A DNA stretch of 64,000 nt from Azadirachta indica (Eukaryota; Streptophyta; Magnoliopsida; Sapindales; Meliaceae): the NCBI GenBank assembly GCA_022749755.1, contig CM040447.1:15351087-15415086 (forward strand). The letters are read 5' to 3'. A program made the translations under genes and the position numbers. The notes below the pieces were generated by a model. The model had not been told where the DNA came from, did not search any database, and saw nothing but the letters and a program-made list of their open reading frames with translations. This document shows, in pieces, positions 28,401 through 39,754 of the stretch. Within the stretch, counting starts at the first letter, position 1. The number at the start of each line of letters is the position of its first letter.

Positions 28401-29761
28401 TTTTATGGGCTCTTCTTTGCAATCAACATTCTCCTCCTCCTCCTCCTCCTCCTCCTCTGGGTCTTCATCTGTTTCCACCCCAATCTTTTCGAAGTTGGCT
28501 TCTTCATTTTCAATGGATTTAGCAACCTCCATAACCACATGTTCTTTTTGCATCACAGAATCCCTTTCCTCTCCCTTCTTCTGAAAGCTGGTTTTTCTCA
28601 TAGTGAAATTTGCAACCTCCATAACAAATGGTTCTTTGCAATTCACAGAGTCAGCTAATGGTCCCCTCTTCTGAAAGCTGGATTCTTTATCACCCATGTT
28701 TTCAGTGGGATTAACTTTCTTTGATGTTTGAACATCCTTTACCAATTCTTCATCATCTTCAAGAGCAGTTTCTACATGATTTGTGCCTTCTGAAACATTT
28801 TCAACTACAGGTTCTTGTAATTCCACTGTGCTCCATCCCTTCATCAGAGATTCTCCCACATTTTCAACAGCCAGCTCCTTTTTCTTTGCATCCTCCCCTT
28901 CCACATTTGGAGACTCTTCAACACTTGCCTTCTGAGCTTCCTGTGATTTTGGTGTCCGTGTCAAAACAGCTTTTCTGGAAGCAGGAGTTTTCATTTTCGC
29001 CTGCTTCTTCTTTGCTCCTGATCTGGTCCCTGAAGCAACTGTGCTCTTGACTGGTGTCACCGAGGCAGCATCAGCTCGTGTTTTTGCTTCATCTAAAAAT
29101 CAATTTGAACTTCTTACAAGTGATCGATACATGAAAATAAACTTCAGTTACATCATCAAAACTAAACTATCCTTAAGAGCAATTATCCTTTCTAAAAAAG
29201 GATTAATGAATGTAACAGAAAAATAACATCACCGATCATACATTCAAGGACAGGTAGCTAACGGAGACATCAACAGTAACCATAGAGTATTAACGGCAAA
29301 ACCAAATAAAAGATCTTATTTTCCAGCTTAGTTTTATCTACGATACACAAGAGTAAAGAAACCTGAATAATTAGACATATTTTAATATCAGCTCAACATA
29401 AATATATCAACGTCATGCCGCATAAATTTCAGTTACCATCAGCTCTCTCCAATTAATTACCAGTAAAAAGTAAAACTCTATGCTTTAAATGTTACAAAAA
29501 TTTGAAACAGAAGAAAAAATTGTATCTTTGACGGCTAAACTAAATAATTATACCAGCTGATTGTTCAGACTTAGAGCCAGAACTCGTGGTAACTTGTGGA
29601 GGTGCCGTTTCGTTGGCCTTCGTTTGCTTTGCTTTTCCAGCAGGTCCACGCTTCGTCGCCGATTCCGGAGGGGTTGAAGTAGCTTTAGTAGCCGTTTTCC
29701 TCCCCGACGGCGTCTTTTTGACGGCCGTGGATTTAGCAATATCGCCATTTCGAGTCCTCAT
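25457..29761 (-). CDS. hnRNP R/Q-like protein with three RRMs, C-terminal frameshift
   Basis: Probable nuclear RNA-binding protein of the plant hnRNP Q-like family. Ten coding exons: 29761-29554, 29092-27957, 27888-27799, 27723-27259, 26798-26684, 26598-26434, 26259-26002, 25856-25763, 25661-25609, 25528-25457; all have GT-AG borders and agreeing phases except the seventh. Residues 1-380 are basic, then strongly acidic with a Glu tract (28440-28458) and a GGYDGYEEYG segment. RRM1 about 384-455 (EIFVGGLD, KGYAFVKF), RRM2 about 464-550 (TLFVGNIS, RGFAFIEF), RRM3 about 561-638 (TVFLDGVP, KDYGFVDF). The tail is rich in RGG, RGFG and Tyr and ends YGGGYFY. Exon 7 has one base too many: the frame hits TGA at 26089-26087 after QGEKH, while the next frame continues sensibly into exons 8-10. 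Full length would be 884 residues; as read it stops after 783. Confidence 0.88.
26407..26432. repeat. (AG)n microsatellite beside a splice donor
   Basis: About 12 AG units in the intron after exon 6 of the hnRNP-like gene, directly next to the donor (exon ends at 26434). On the transcript it is a CU repeat. Confidence 0.85.
27013..27124. repeat. Perfect 56-bp tandem duplication in an intron
   Basis: The segment starting TTCATCAGGATAGAAAATGC at 27013 is repeated from 27069 without visible mismatch. It lies in the intron between exons 4 and 5 of the hnRNP-like gene. The identity points to a recent event or an assembly artefact. Confidence 0.9.
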
Positions 29762-30539
29762 GTTTATCTACGAAACCCTGGATAGAGTGGAGTAAAACAG
29801 ACGACAGAGAAACTGAATTTAGAATGATAATTTTTTTATCTTTTTGATGTGATTCCAGAGGAGTAGTGACAAGGAGATTATGCAGGTGGGGATTTGTTAG
29901 GAAAGACGCAGGATGGATGACAAAAGGCAACGACGTCGTTGGAATTGATGAGCGGGCACACGAGCAAAACTAACGCTGGCGATTTAGCAGGTTGAAAGTG
30001 TGTAAATTTGGGCCGCTGACCCTAACTTGTTTCATAAACCCGAAATGTATTTGGATGGGCCGCATAAAATTGAAATTCATCCGAAATTTAGTACTTAACG
30101 CAAAACAGGAAATTTTGAAATCTAATACCATCGTTAAAGGGAGAAGACAATATGCCCTTCTAATTTCTATACTACGTCGTTTCCTCTCTCCACCAACTGC
30201 TTCCTCGCGCTTTTGAGCTCATAAGCCAGTGCCTTTCTGCTTCCACTCTCCGTTTGATCATTCAGCTAAGATTATTATTTCGACCATTGAATTCTTGGTG
30301 ATGCCTAGACATGTATAGTGAAACCTCGGCAGTGCAGGGCTTTTCTTGCTTCGCCGAGAATTATCTCCGATGACGACCTAATTGCCAGACTCGAGGTAAG
30401 TGTATATTCATTTACAGAAAGCACTTAAACCGTCGCCATTGTACAGTTGGTGATCTGACAATATATATTTTCGAGTAATATTAGGCATCACAGTATCAAA
30501 TTGAATGTTGAGTAAAATAGTAAATCGTAGTCAGCAGCA
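29762..30539. promoter_or_regulatory. Shared divergent promoter region with 5' UTR intron on the right
   Basis: 778 bp separate the start of the minus-strand hnRNP-like gene (29761) from that of the plus-strand gene (30540). The region carries TGGGCC at 30009-30014 and 30056-30061 (site II type) and ACCCTAAC at 30019-30026 (telo-box-like), motifs typical of plant housekeeping promoters. A strong donor GAG/GTAAGT at 30396, with AG acceptors shortly before 30540, indicates an intron in the 5' leader of the right-hand gene. Confidence 0.55.
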
Positions 30540-33500
30540 ATGGGCGCCTCGGAATCCACACTCTTAAGCTCACAGTCACAGGTAACTCTTCAATTCTACT
30601 CATCACTTTGTATATTTGTTCACCTGTTCTTATATTTATGTTGAATTTTGTGCTTAATTTTTTTGGTTAATGTAATTTATTTATTCTAAAGAGACCCATA
30701 GATGGGATTACCACCGTCTCCCAGAAAACAGAAAGCGTCGATCCCATTTTAGAGAAACTTAAATCCCTCAAAATTGTAAGTGCTTTCTATTTTTTTTTGG
30801 AAGGTGGGGGGGTGGAGAGGGGAAGAGGGGGATGGGGTTGGGTGGTTGAGGATTTTGTATGCTTCAGTATTGTATAAAACTTTTTTTTTGTTTATTTATT
30901 TATATTTTTCTGATTCTGATTTTAGACAACGCCAATACTGACATCACCTCCGACGGAGGGTAGCTTGACTGAGATTTTAGTGAGAAGACCGTCTTCATCT
31001 TCAGCTTTGGGTGAGTTTCTATAGCCTAAATATTTGTTTGTTTGCATTTATTTGTAAATTGGGATTTTGGACGAAGTGCTTGTTTTGTTTAGGCACTTGT
31101 AATATTTCACTCAAAAATTGCCAAATTAAGCTTGGTAAAGATAGCTTAGCTCTTACTCTTAAAGGGTACTCAATTCATAGAACTTGTAATTGAGTGATTG
31201 ATTGACAAGGAAGATTGTCAGATTGCTGGCAAAGCACTTGTCAGAAACAAAACACCAAGAGAACAAATCTCTGAAAAGGTTAGAATTTAGAGGTTTAGAA
31301 CCTTCTACTATTCATTTCAAAATGTTAAAAGAAAATTTTATAACAACTGCTTCAGCAGGCTGATTATTTGCTTGCTCAATTGAATGAGAATCAAACTTTC
31401 AGCCTTGTTATGGAACCCTTAACATACACAAGCTATAAATTACTGTTTAATGTCAATGTAGTTTCTGAGTGGTTTTTCTCACAAAACTACTTGGATCTCC
31501 ATCTTGTGTTTCTCTTTTTGTGATGCATTTCTTTAACCGTATATTGATTTTTAATTAGCATGTAATAAGTTGAGCTTTACATAGAAAGTCTTGCTTAAGA
31601 TGGAAATTCATTGATCTCAAGGAGGTCTTTGGATGGTTAAAAGATCTGGACGATTTTAGACTGTGCCAGAAATTAGACACAAAAACCTTAGGAATTATGC
31701 CGTCTGTCACCCGTCTATTAATATATGATGCAATTGAGATGATATCTATCCTCCTTCTTTCAGAACTTCATTTTTCTTTTTATGGTTCCTTCTGAAGCAG
31801 AATCAGAACTCCTAGTAACTACAACTCTCTTCTTCACACAAGTGGTCTTATCCATGCAACAGAAAGATATTCTGTTGTGCTTCTTGTTTCTTGTAACAAT
31901 TTAGTTCATATGTGTGAATGATAGCAAGCATGCATTACATGCTGCTATAATGCACTTGCTATTTCCAAATTCATGGCATATGATGCAATCAACCATCAAG
32001 ATTTGCATCATCTAAGATTTATATTCCCTGCTCATGCATATATTTCTGTTGTCAAAAGCCTTTTGGTCCAGAAACCAGGTAGGCATTCCCCTCTGGCAGA
32101 GTTAGGTGGAATCAAACCTACGACACAACATTTTCCTTTTGTTAAAAGCCCTTTGGTCCAGAAACCAGGTAGCATTGCTCCTGTCAGAGGTGGGTGAGAT
32201 GAAACTCAAAACTTGAGACTGCACTCTGTTAGAAACACAAAACATCAGGTGGGGTACCCTTTACGAAACATTGCACTCTGACTGCATGGGTTAGGGTAAA
32301 TTGAGTAAGCCAAACCTGAAACGTAACATTGCACTCTGTTAGAAACCTGAAAAATTGCATGGGTTGGAGTAAATTGAGTTGCCTCCTTTTGTTTGTTAGT
32401 GTTTGACAACAAAAAAAGTTTACTTGTCAGACAAAATTTCTTAATATGCCTCTGAGACAAAGCCATGGATAGAAAACTCATTCTCAAAAACCTTCTAGTG
32501 AGGGAAGGATTGGCTTACTCATTCATTTTCATTCTCGTTCTTAGACATGTAGGAATGCCTTGAAAAACCATTTAGGATTGCAACCCTTGAAATCAACTTG
32601 TGAGGGCAGGTGCTCATGAGCTTATATACACATTTATATTTTTATTCTTAACCACCTGAAAAACCGGCTTATGGGGGAAGGGTATCCATAAACTTATATA
32701 TTTATTAATACTTTTAGTCTTAGCCTGTAGGTAAAACTCACCCTTAAAAGGGGATTGTGAGAGAAGAGTTCTCATGAGCTTGCATACCTGTTTATATTTT
32801 TCAGAAATCGTTCAGGATTCTAACCCTATAATACCATTTAAGATCATAACCTATTTTTATTCTTAGCCCACCTGGGACTAGGATTATAACCTATCTATAT
32901 TCTTAGCCCATGTGGGATTTAGGGTTGTCACTAAAAACTGTGGAGCATAACCTATGTTCATTCCTAGTCCAAATGAGATTAAGATTGTAACGCTCAAAAA
33001 CCATTTAGGATCGTATTTTCAGTGCATGTGGGATGTACATTTTTCAAGAAGTGTTTAGGAGTGTAGCCTATTTTTATTCTAAGCCCATGTGTGATTTAGG
33101 ATCTTGACTCCAAAATAAAGGAAAGTTTAGGATCATGACCTATGTTTATTCTTAGTCCATGTAGAATTTAGAATTGTAACCCTTAAAACCATATATAATT
33201 GTATTTTTATCCCATATGAGATGTATCTTTTTTGAAAACCATTTATATTTGTAACCAATTCTTATACTTAGTTCATGTGGGTTAAACTCACCATTTATGA
33301 TTGTATTGTAACAATCCATGCTTTGAAACTACAGTCCACAACATCCCATCATTCCTAGCCACATGACTTTATGAATCTTGTCTATGGGTAATAACCCTCT
33401 GCAAGTGTCTTGTCAGCTATCCGTTGAACCAATGTGGGATTTAGGAGCTTGTGTGGGAAGGTGCCCAGGAGTTTACACACACATTTATATTTTTATTCTT

Positions 33501-36500
33501 AGCCTAGGTAGAATGTAGGATTGTAACAGATCTGCAACCGCCATCTAGAGTGGCTATCATTCCCAGCTGAGTGATTTTACAGATCTCATATTCTAAGGGT
33601 AGTAGCCCTTTGCAAGTTGCATCATCAACTATTTGTCAATCCCATGTGGGATGCAACAAAAATATGAGAACAAATCTCTTAAATAGTTACAATTTAGACA
33701 TCTAGAAATTTCTAGTACTGATTTCAAAAAGACCGAAAGAAATTTTTATGACAACTGCTTTAGCAGGCTGATTATTTGCTTGCCAAATTGAAGAGAATCA
33801 TCAGAGTAGTTTCATAGCCTCATGGTTATGGAACCTTTGATGTGCTGTTAAATACTTGAGTTCTTTTAATTTGAATGTAGTTTCTGAGTGACTTTTCCAT
33901 AAAACTACTCTGATGATCTAATTTCTTTAGTTGTATATTAATTTTTAAGTTGTGAGTGATAAGCTTTGCATCACTTAAAAAGTCTTGCTTAAGATGTAAA
34001 CTCATCAGTGTCAAGGAGGTATTCGATGGTCAAAAATCCAGAAACTTTTAGTTTGCCCAGGAAATTAGACACAAAAGCCTTAGCAATTATGCCTTCTGCC
34101 ACCTGTTTTGTGAATACATGGTACAACTAAGACAATCTCTATCCTTCCTTCCAGAAAGTTCATTTTTCTTTTCTTTTTCCTTTTCCTATAGTTCCTCCTG
34201 TAATGAAATAACCATTCCTTGTAACTCTTTTCTACATGCAAGTAGTTTTTCATGGAATACAACAGATTGTCTTCTTTTTTGCTTGTTTTGTCTTATAAAA
34301 TTTGTAGTTCACGTACAGAAATGAAAGTCAGCATGCATTACACCCTGCTACTTAATAAGCTTGCTAGTTCCAAATGCATGGGATATGACAAAATTAATCA
34401 TAACAAATTATACATCATGTAAGATTTACATTCCCTACGGTTTTAAAAAAAAAAGATGTATATTCCCTGCTTATGCATATATTTCTGTGGTCAAAAACTT
34501 GTTGCTCCAGAAACCAGGTAGCATTGCACTCTGTCAGAGGTAGACGGATCAAACCTGAAACATAAAATAGCACTTGGCCAGAAACCCGAAACACAGCATT
34601 GCATTGTGTCAGAAACCTGAAACATTGCATGGGTTTGAGTAAATTGAGCATGCCTCCTTTTGGTTGACTTGTGTTTGATAAGAAAGAAAGTTTACCAGTC
34701 AGACAGAATTCTTAATATGCCTCTGATACAAGGCCAAGGATAGAAAACTTACTCTCAAAATCCAACTCTTGAGGGAAGGCTTGACGTACTAATTGGTTTA
34801 CATTCTTGCTGTTAGTCCGTGTGGAATTAGGATCATATTGTTAGCCCATATGGGACTTGGGATTGTAACCTTCAAAAACCATTTAGGATTGTAACCCTTA
34901 AAAATCAACTTGTGAGGGAGGGTGCCCATGAACTAACATGCTCATTTATATTTTTATGCTTGACTCATGAGTAGAACTCATCTTCAAAATTTGGCTTGTA
35001 GGGGTACGATGCCCATAAGTTTATATACTCTTTTATGCTTTTATTCTTAGCCTATAATTTACCTTGGAAACCTAGCTTGTGAGAGAAGAGTTCCTTCAGT
35101 TTGCATATCTATTTGTATTTTTCAAAAATTGTTTAGGATCGCACCCTATTTAATTGTTTAAGATCGTACCCTATTTTTATACTTAGCCCATGTCGTATTA
35201 AGGTAGGATCGTAACCTATCTTTATTCTTAGCCAACATGAGATTTAGGATTATACCTCATAAAAATCGTGGATCATAAGGTATTTTTATTATTAGTCCAA
35301 ATGGGATTTAGGATTGTAACCCTCAAAAACCATGTAGCATCTTATTCTGAATGCCCATTTAGTTTGGCTTTTTCATAAGTTAAAAGGGTTTTTTAATATT
35401 AAAAACCCTTTTAAATATTTTTGGTTTCATTTGGTTGACACTGAAGAAGGCTTCCTGAGAATTAGAAACCCCTCTTTCTTTTACTTGAAAAAGCCCAAAT
35501 TTTGGACTTTTAGCAGTAGTTGTAGCACTATTTGAGTTCTTTTAAAAGATTAAATTATTTAAAATAATAAATATGTTATTTCCTTATAATATAGCCTTAA
35601 AAATTTGTCTATTAAAATAATTATACAATTTTTTCTAAAAGTTATTTACAACAACCAAAGAATTAACAAATTTTTATTAAAAACTTTCTTGACAAAAAGT
35701 CTACTTCAAAAGTTCTAATTAGAAAGCTATACCAAAAGTCCATTAGTCTGTGAGGGATGTGTATTATTCAAAAACTGTTTAGGATCATAGCCTATTTTTA
35801 TTCTTAACCACCCATGTGGGCTTTAGAATCTTAACCCCAACTCCATCTCCTCCAAAATAAAAAAAAAAGAAAAGGAGTTTAGAATCATAACCTATTTTCA
35901 TTCACAGTGCACCTAGGATTTAGTACTGTAACTCTTAAAAACCATTTATGATTTATTCTTAGCCCATTGTCTATTTTTCATAAACCGCTTAGGATTGTCA
36001 CCTATTTTTATTCTTCGCCCATGTGGGGAAAACTCACTCTTAAAAACAAGCTTGCGAGGAAGGGTGTGCAGGAGATTACATGCCCATTTATACTTTTATT
36101 TTTGGCCTTTATGTTATTTTAGATTGTAACAGTCAATGCTTTGCAACTGTCATCCACAACGGCTCATCATTTCTAGCCGCATGACTTTACGGATCTTGTC
36201 TTCTATGGGTAATAGCCCTCTGCAAGTCTCCTGTCAGCTATTCATCGAACCAAAGTGAGATTTAGGAGCTTGTGAACGAGGATGTCCGTAAGCTTGCATA
36301 CACATTTATATTTTTATTTTTAACCTAGGTAGAATTTAGGATCGTAATGGTCCACCATGCTCTGCAACTGCCATCCACAGGTGCTCTCATTCCAATCTGA
36401 GTGACTCTATAGATCTCATATTCTACAGGTCATAGCCCTCTGCAGGTCACACTGTCCACCCTGTGGGATCCACCACGCTCTGCATCAAAATACCATGTGA

Positions 36501-38868
36501 ACAGATCTCCGAAAAAGTTAGAATTTAGAGATCTAGAAATTTTTACTAATCATTTCAAAATGTCTGAAAAGATTTTTGTAACTGCTTTAGCAGGCTCATT
36601 ATTTGCTTGCTAAATTGAATGAGAATCATCTTTCCAGCCTCGTGGTTACAGAACGTTTAATCTGCTGATAAATACTTCAGTCAAATGACTTCTAATTTGA
36701 TTTATGAGTGATTTTTCCACTCGGATGATCTAATTTCTTTGAGTCTGTATTGATGGAAATTCATCAGTGTCAAGGAGGCACTTGGAGGTTAAAAGTCCAG
36801 ACACTTTTAGATTGTGGAGGAAACTGGACACAGAAACCTTAGCAATTATGGCTTCTACCGCCCATTTTGTGGATACATGCTACATCTAAGACAATCTCTT
36901 TCCTTGTCCTTCCATGAAGTGCATTTTTCTTCTCCTATCATTCTTTCTGAAACAAAATAACCATTCCTAGTAACTCTGTTCTGCTCTGCATCCAAGTAAT
37001 CTTATCCTGGTCTACAAAAGATTATCTTCTTTTTTGCTTGTACAAAATTTGGTTTGTGTATATAAACAAAAACGAGCATGCATCACACCCTGCTATTTAG
37101 TACACTCGCTAGTTCCAAATGCATGGCATGTGACAAAATTAATTACCACAATTGTGCATCATGCAAGATTTATATTCTTTGCTCATGTATATATTTCTAT
37201 TGTCAAAAGCCTTTTGGTCCAGACACCAGGTAGTATTGCACTCTGTCACAGGTAGGTGGAATTAAACCTGAAACACTGCATGGGTTTGAGTAAATTGAGT
37301 ATGCCTCCCTATGGTCGGTCTAGTGTTTAATAAGAGCGAAAGTCTCACCAGTTAGACACAATATCTTAATACTTAAAAGGGATTTTATCTTTTGAGTATA
37401 ATATTATTCATGGTCAAATATGTTTCTATCAAAAAGAAGAGTAATGCTAGGCATCCTGGAAAGTATCCCAATGGATGTTGCAAGTGAGATGACATTTATC
37501 AATTTTATAATGAACTTCTACGATTTTCAAAATAATGTATAGCACATTTTAACCATCTATAATGAATGCTGCATCGTTTGGAATTATACATTTGTGATAA
37601 GTTTGGGATGCCTAGCATTACCCCAAAAGAGAAGAGTATTCATGGTCATGTGGGCTGGTTAATTTTTTTGTTTTAAAACAAAGTATTTCAGGCTTGAGAA
37701 GCGGTAAACTAATAATTTTGTTCTCCAACTTATCTTTAAAGAACAATTTGGTTGACGGGGTTAATTTTTCCTCCTTTTTTATTGTATTGTCAATGTAGGT
37801 ACTGTCAACCCCAAAGTGCTGCAGGAGCTTTTCTCAATGTACCATGATTGGCAGGAGGAGAAGGCCCAACAAATTAGCAAGAGACAGGTTTGCATTGCCA
37901 ATCTTAAATTTTGAGTGTTCAGGATCAATTCAGCAAATATGTTTATGACTTAAAGATTGCAAATCCTGGATTTCTGTTGTAAAAGATTTACCTCATCACC
38001 ATGGGATGAAAAACTTGGTATAATTGCTTAGGATTTGTGTATTTAATTGTACTGCTATTTGTTCCTCAAGATAATAGTCAGTATGCACTGATTCTGGTTG
38101 GACTGGATTAAGGCGAAGGCCTTTGACACATCGGCTGCTTTTCCAGATGGATTGAAACACAGAACTGAAGGCCTATTGACTGACATAATATTTCTTTTAC
38201 CACTATTTGTCACATGTTGATGATTAATTCTCAATTGTATTGTTTGATTGTTCTTGCAATTCCAATTTTGTTGGTATTACTAATAAACTCTGAAGTCCTT
38301 TACATTTGCCCTTGATTTTCGAATTCCTGTTTTGCTTTGTCAAAAGAGTGTATGATTAATTTCCCATTTAACCTAAAATATAAGGGTGGGGAAAAAAAAA
38401 AGAATTCTGTGTTGCATGACCATATAACTTATTGAAAATTGTTGTAGGAAGAGATAGAAAACAAGATTGAAGTTGCAGATGCTTTGTCAATCAAACTTCT
38501 TCAACGATTTAGTTACTCAGTGTCAACAATGAAGACAACTTCACAGCATCTATCAGAAGGTAAACTGATAAGAATCAATTGTACTGATATGTTATAATAG
38601 CTGTCAGGGTTTTATTAACTTTAGAGAAATGCATTCAGTTCATTCATTGCAGGTGGAACTCGGGGAGCTTAAAGGAAGGTTGACTGAGGTTATTAGTAAC
38701 TGTGATGCACTATGCAAGAGAATTGCCGCTGAGGCACCAGAATCACTACAGGAATCCATCAAGCCATTCACTGTCACTTCCGGGAAATCAGGAATTGGCC
38801 GCAGCGCATCCTCCTTGCAAAAGGATAACAAAAGCGAGTCTAGTTCTACAGAAGGCAACTTGGATTGA
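30540..38868 (+). CDS. BORCS5-like protein (probable BORC complex subunit)
   Basis: Six coding exons: 30540-30581, 30692-30775, 30926-31010, 37799-37887, 38448-38559, 38639-38868; all GT-AG with agreeing phases, giving 213 residues. The last acceptor is TTCAG at 38638; the tempting one at 38652 would run into TAA. The N-terminus MGASES fits N-myristoylation (Gly2, Ser6). Residues 15-71 are Ser/Thr/Pro-rich; about 75-170 form a long amphipathic, probably coiled-coil region starting VLQELFSMYHDW; about 138-150 read VHSLQVELGELKG; the tail is Ser/Lys-rich. Order and spacing (myristoylation site, VLQ...Y, a helix with a V-E-like turn, E...PF) match animal BORCS5, a subunit of the complex that recruits ARL8 to lysosomes. 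I infer a vacuole or endosome-linked role. The gene structure is secure; the family assignment is moderate. Confidence 0.8.
31250..33655. repeat. Intron repeat unit 1
   Basis: First copy of a 2.4-2.8 kb unit filling the third coding intron of the BORCS5-like gene. It starts with AGAACAAATCTCTGAAAA, contains CAGCAGGCTGATTATTTGCT near 31352, a block around TTTTGGTCCAGAAACCAGGT near 32060 (itself duplicated about 90 bp later) and a right part of degenerate TGTGGGATTTAGGATTGTAAC motifs (about 32500-33560). Confidence 0.75.
33656..36480. repeat. Intron repeat unit 2
   Basis: Second copy: AGAACAAATCTCTTAAATAG near 33666, GCTTTAGCAGGCTGATTATT near 33756, CCAGAAACCAGGTAGCATTG near 34507, then the TTAGGATTGTAAC-rich part from about 34800. 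It is longer than unit 1 mainly because of an insertion at about 35363-35745. Confidence 0.75.
35363..35745. mobile_element. Probable hAT-like MITE inside repeat unit 2
   Basis: An AT-rich block of about 380 bp interrupts unit 2 where unit 1 (about 33010-33040) is continuous. It is flanked by near-identical CCATTTAG and CCATTAG, consistent with an imperfect 8-bp target duplication. The ends (TTTGGCTTTTTCATAAG on the left; GCTATACCAAAAGT on the right) are weakly inverted. Superfamily assignment is tentative. Confidence 0.4.
36481..37360. repeat. Intron repeat unit 3, partial
   Basis: Third, truncated copy: GAACAGATCTCCGAAAAAG near 36498, CTGCTTTAGCAGGCTCATTA near 36581, GCATGCATCACACCCTGCTA near 37074, and the TTTTGGTCCAGACACCAGGT block near 37212. 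It lacks the TTAGGATTGTAAC-rich right part. Confidence 0.75.
37441..37621. mobile_element. 181-bp MITE with perfect 16-bp terminal inverted repeats
   Basis: Begins GTAATGCTAGGCATCC and ends with its exact reverse complement GGATGCCTAGCATTAC. No coding content, AT-rich interior. Flanks AAAAAGAAGA and AAAAGAGAAGAG are similar but not a clean target duplication, so the superfamily is open. Lies in the third coding intron of the BORCS5-like gene, 177 bp before exon 4. Confidence 0.8.
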
Positions 38869-39754
38869 CATTTGGCTGTAGATTTTGTTTTATTTTCTTG
38901 TAACATATAGTCAATTGAAATTGAGATAGGCAGTTGTGAACATAATCGTAATCTTGACTAACACTTGGATGTTCAGTGTTTTGAGTAAACAAAGCATTCT
39001 TTTTAATGAAATGTAAAGATATTTCTTAGTTATCTTGCGAAGAGGTTATATTGATCTGGTGGAGAATTGTGTATCTGCCGACATGAATGCAGAAGTAATG
39101 CTGCACGCCTGCACCTTTCAAAAGAGATCTAATAGAAAAGGAGAAGGGGCAACATGAAACCCCACCGAGAGAAACTATGCTTCCTCCTTGGGAAAATCAT
39201 AAACAAGCAAATCGGCTGGAAAGAAACAATCGCCACGCTAAAGTACCGATAGTGGACGTCCTCTTTCAGAAATTATTCATCAAGGTCCCAATGTTTGTTT
39301 TCTTGGCCATACGCGTACACTAAACGTGCATGCCGAGTCCCAGACAAGACATAATATAGCATGTGAGCTTAATAAAGACCGAAAATAGGAGGGTAGATCG
39401 CAAATTTGAATTAAACATCCACTGCCACCACCACGACCGACACACACACACACACTATTATACAATACCATCTAAAACTGAAGCGATCGGATCCGGTGTT
39501 AAAATTGCAAGTTAATAGTGATCAGTTAAGATCTATGCAGACAGACGAATTAGCCTAATTAGCAGAAAATAAAAAGCTGATTGTTGCTGCAAATATGGAT
39601 ATTCTGAAATTGAATGAATTCTTCAAACAACAGAAAACTTGAAACAAACACTTTCAACTACACAAATATTCTCCTCCAAAATCAAACTATATTTTGAACT
39701 CTAGAAACCAAACCACTTGAGCATTAGTAAAATAAACAATTTAAGAAAACCAAA
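38869..39754. other. Convergent 3' region
   Basis: 3' flanks of the BORCS5-like gene (plus) and of GMD (minus), which converge here. A short (CA)n tract near 39440-39456. No further gene seen. Confidence 0.6.

Noticed and set aside
28054..29050. Several plus-strand open frames opposite exon 2 of the hnRNP-like gene
   Set aside because: Ser/Pro/His-rich mirror images of the acidic Glu/Asp-rich coding strand.
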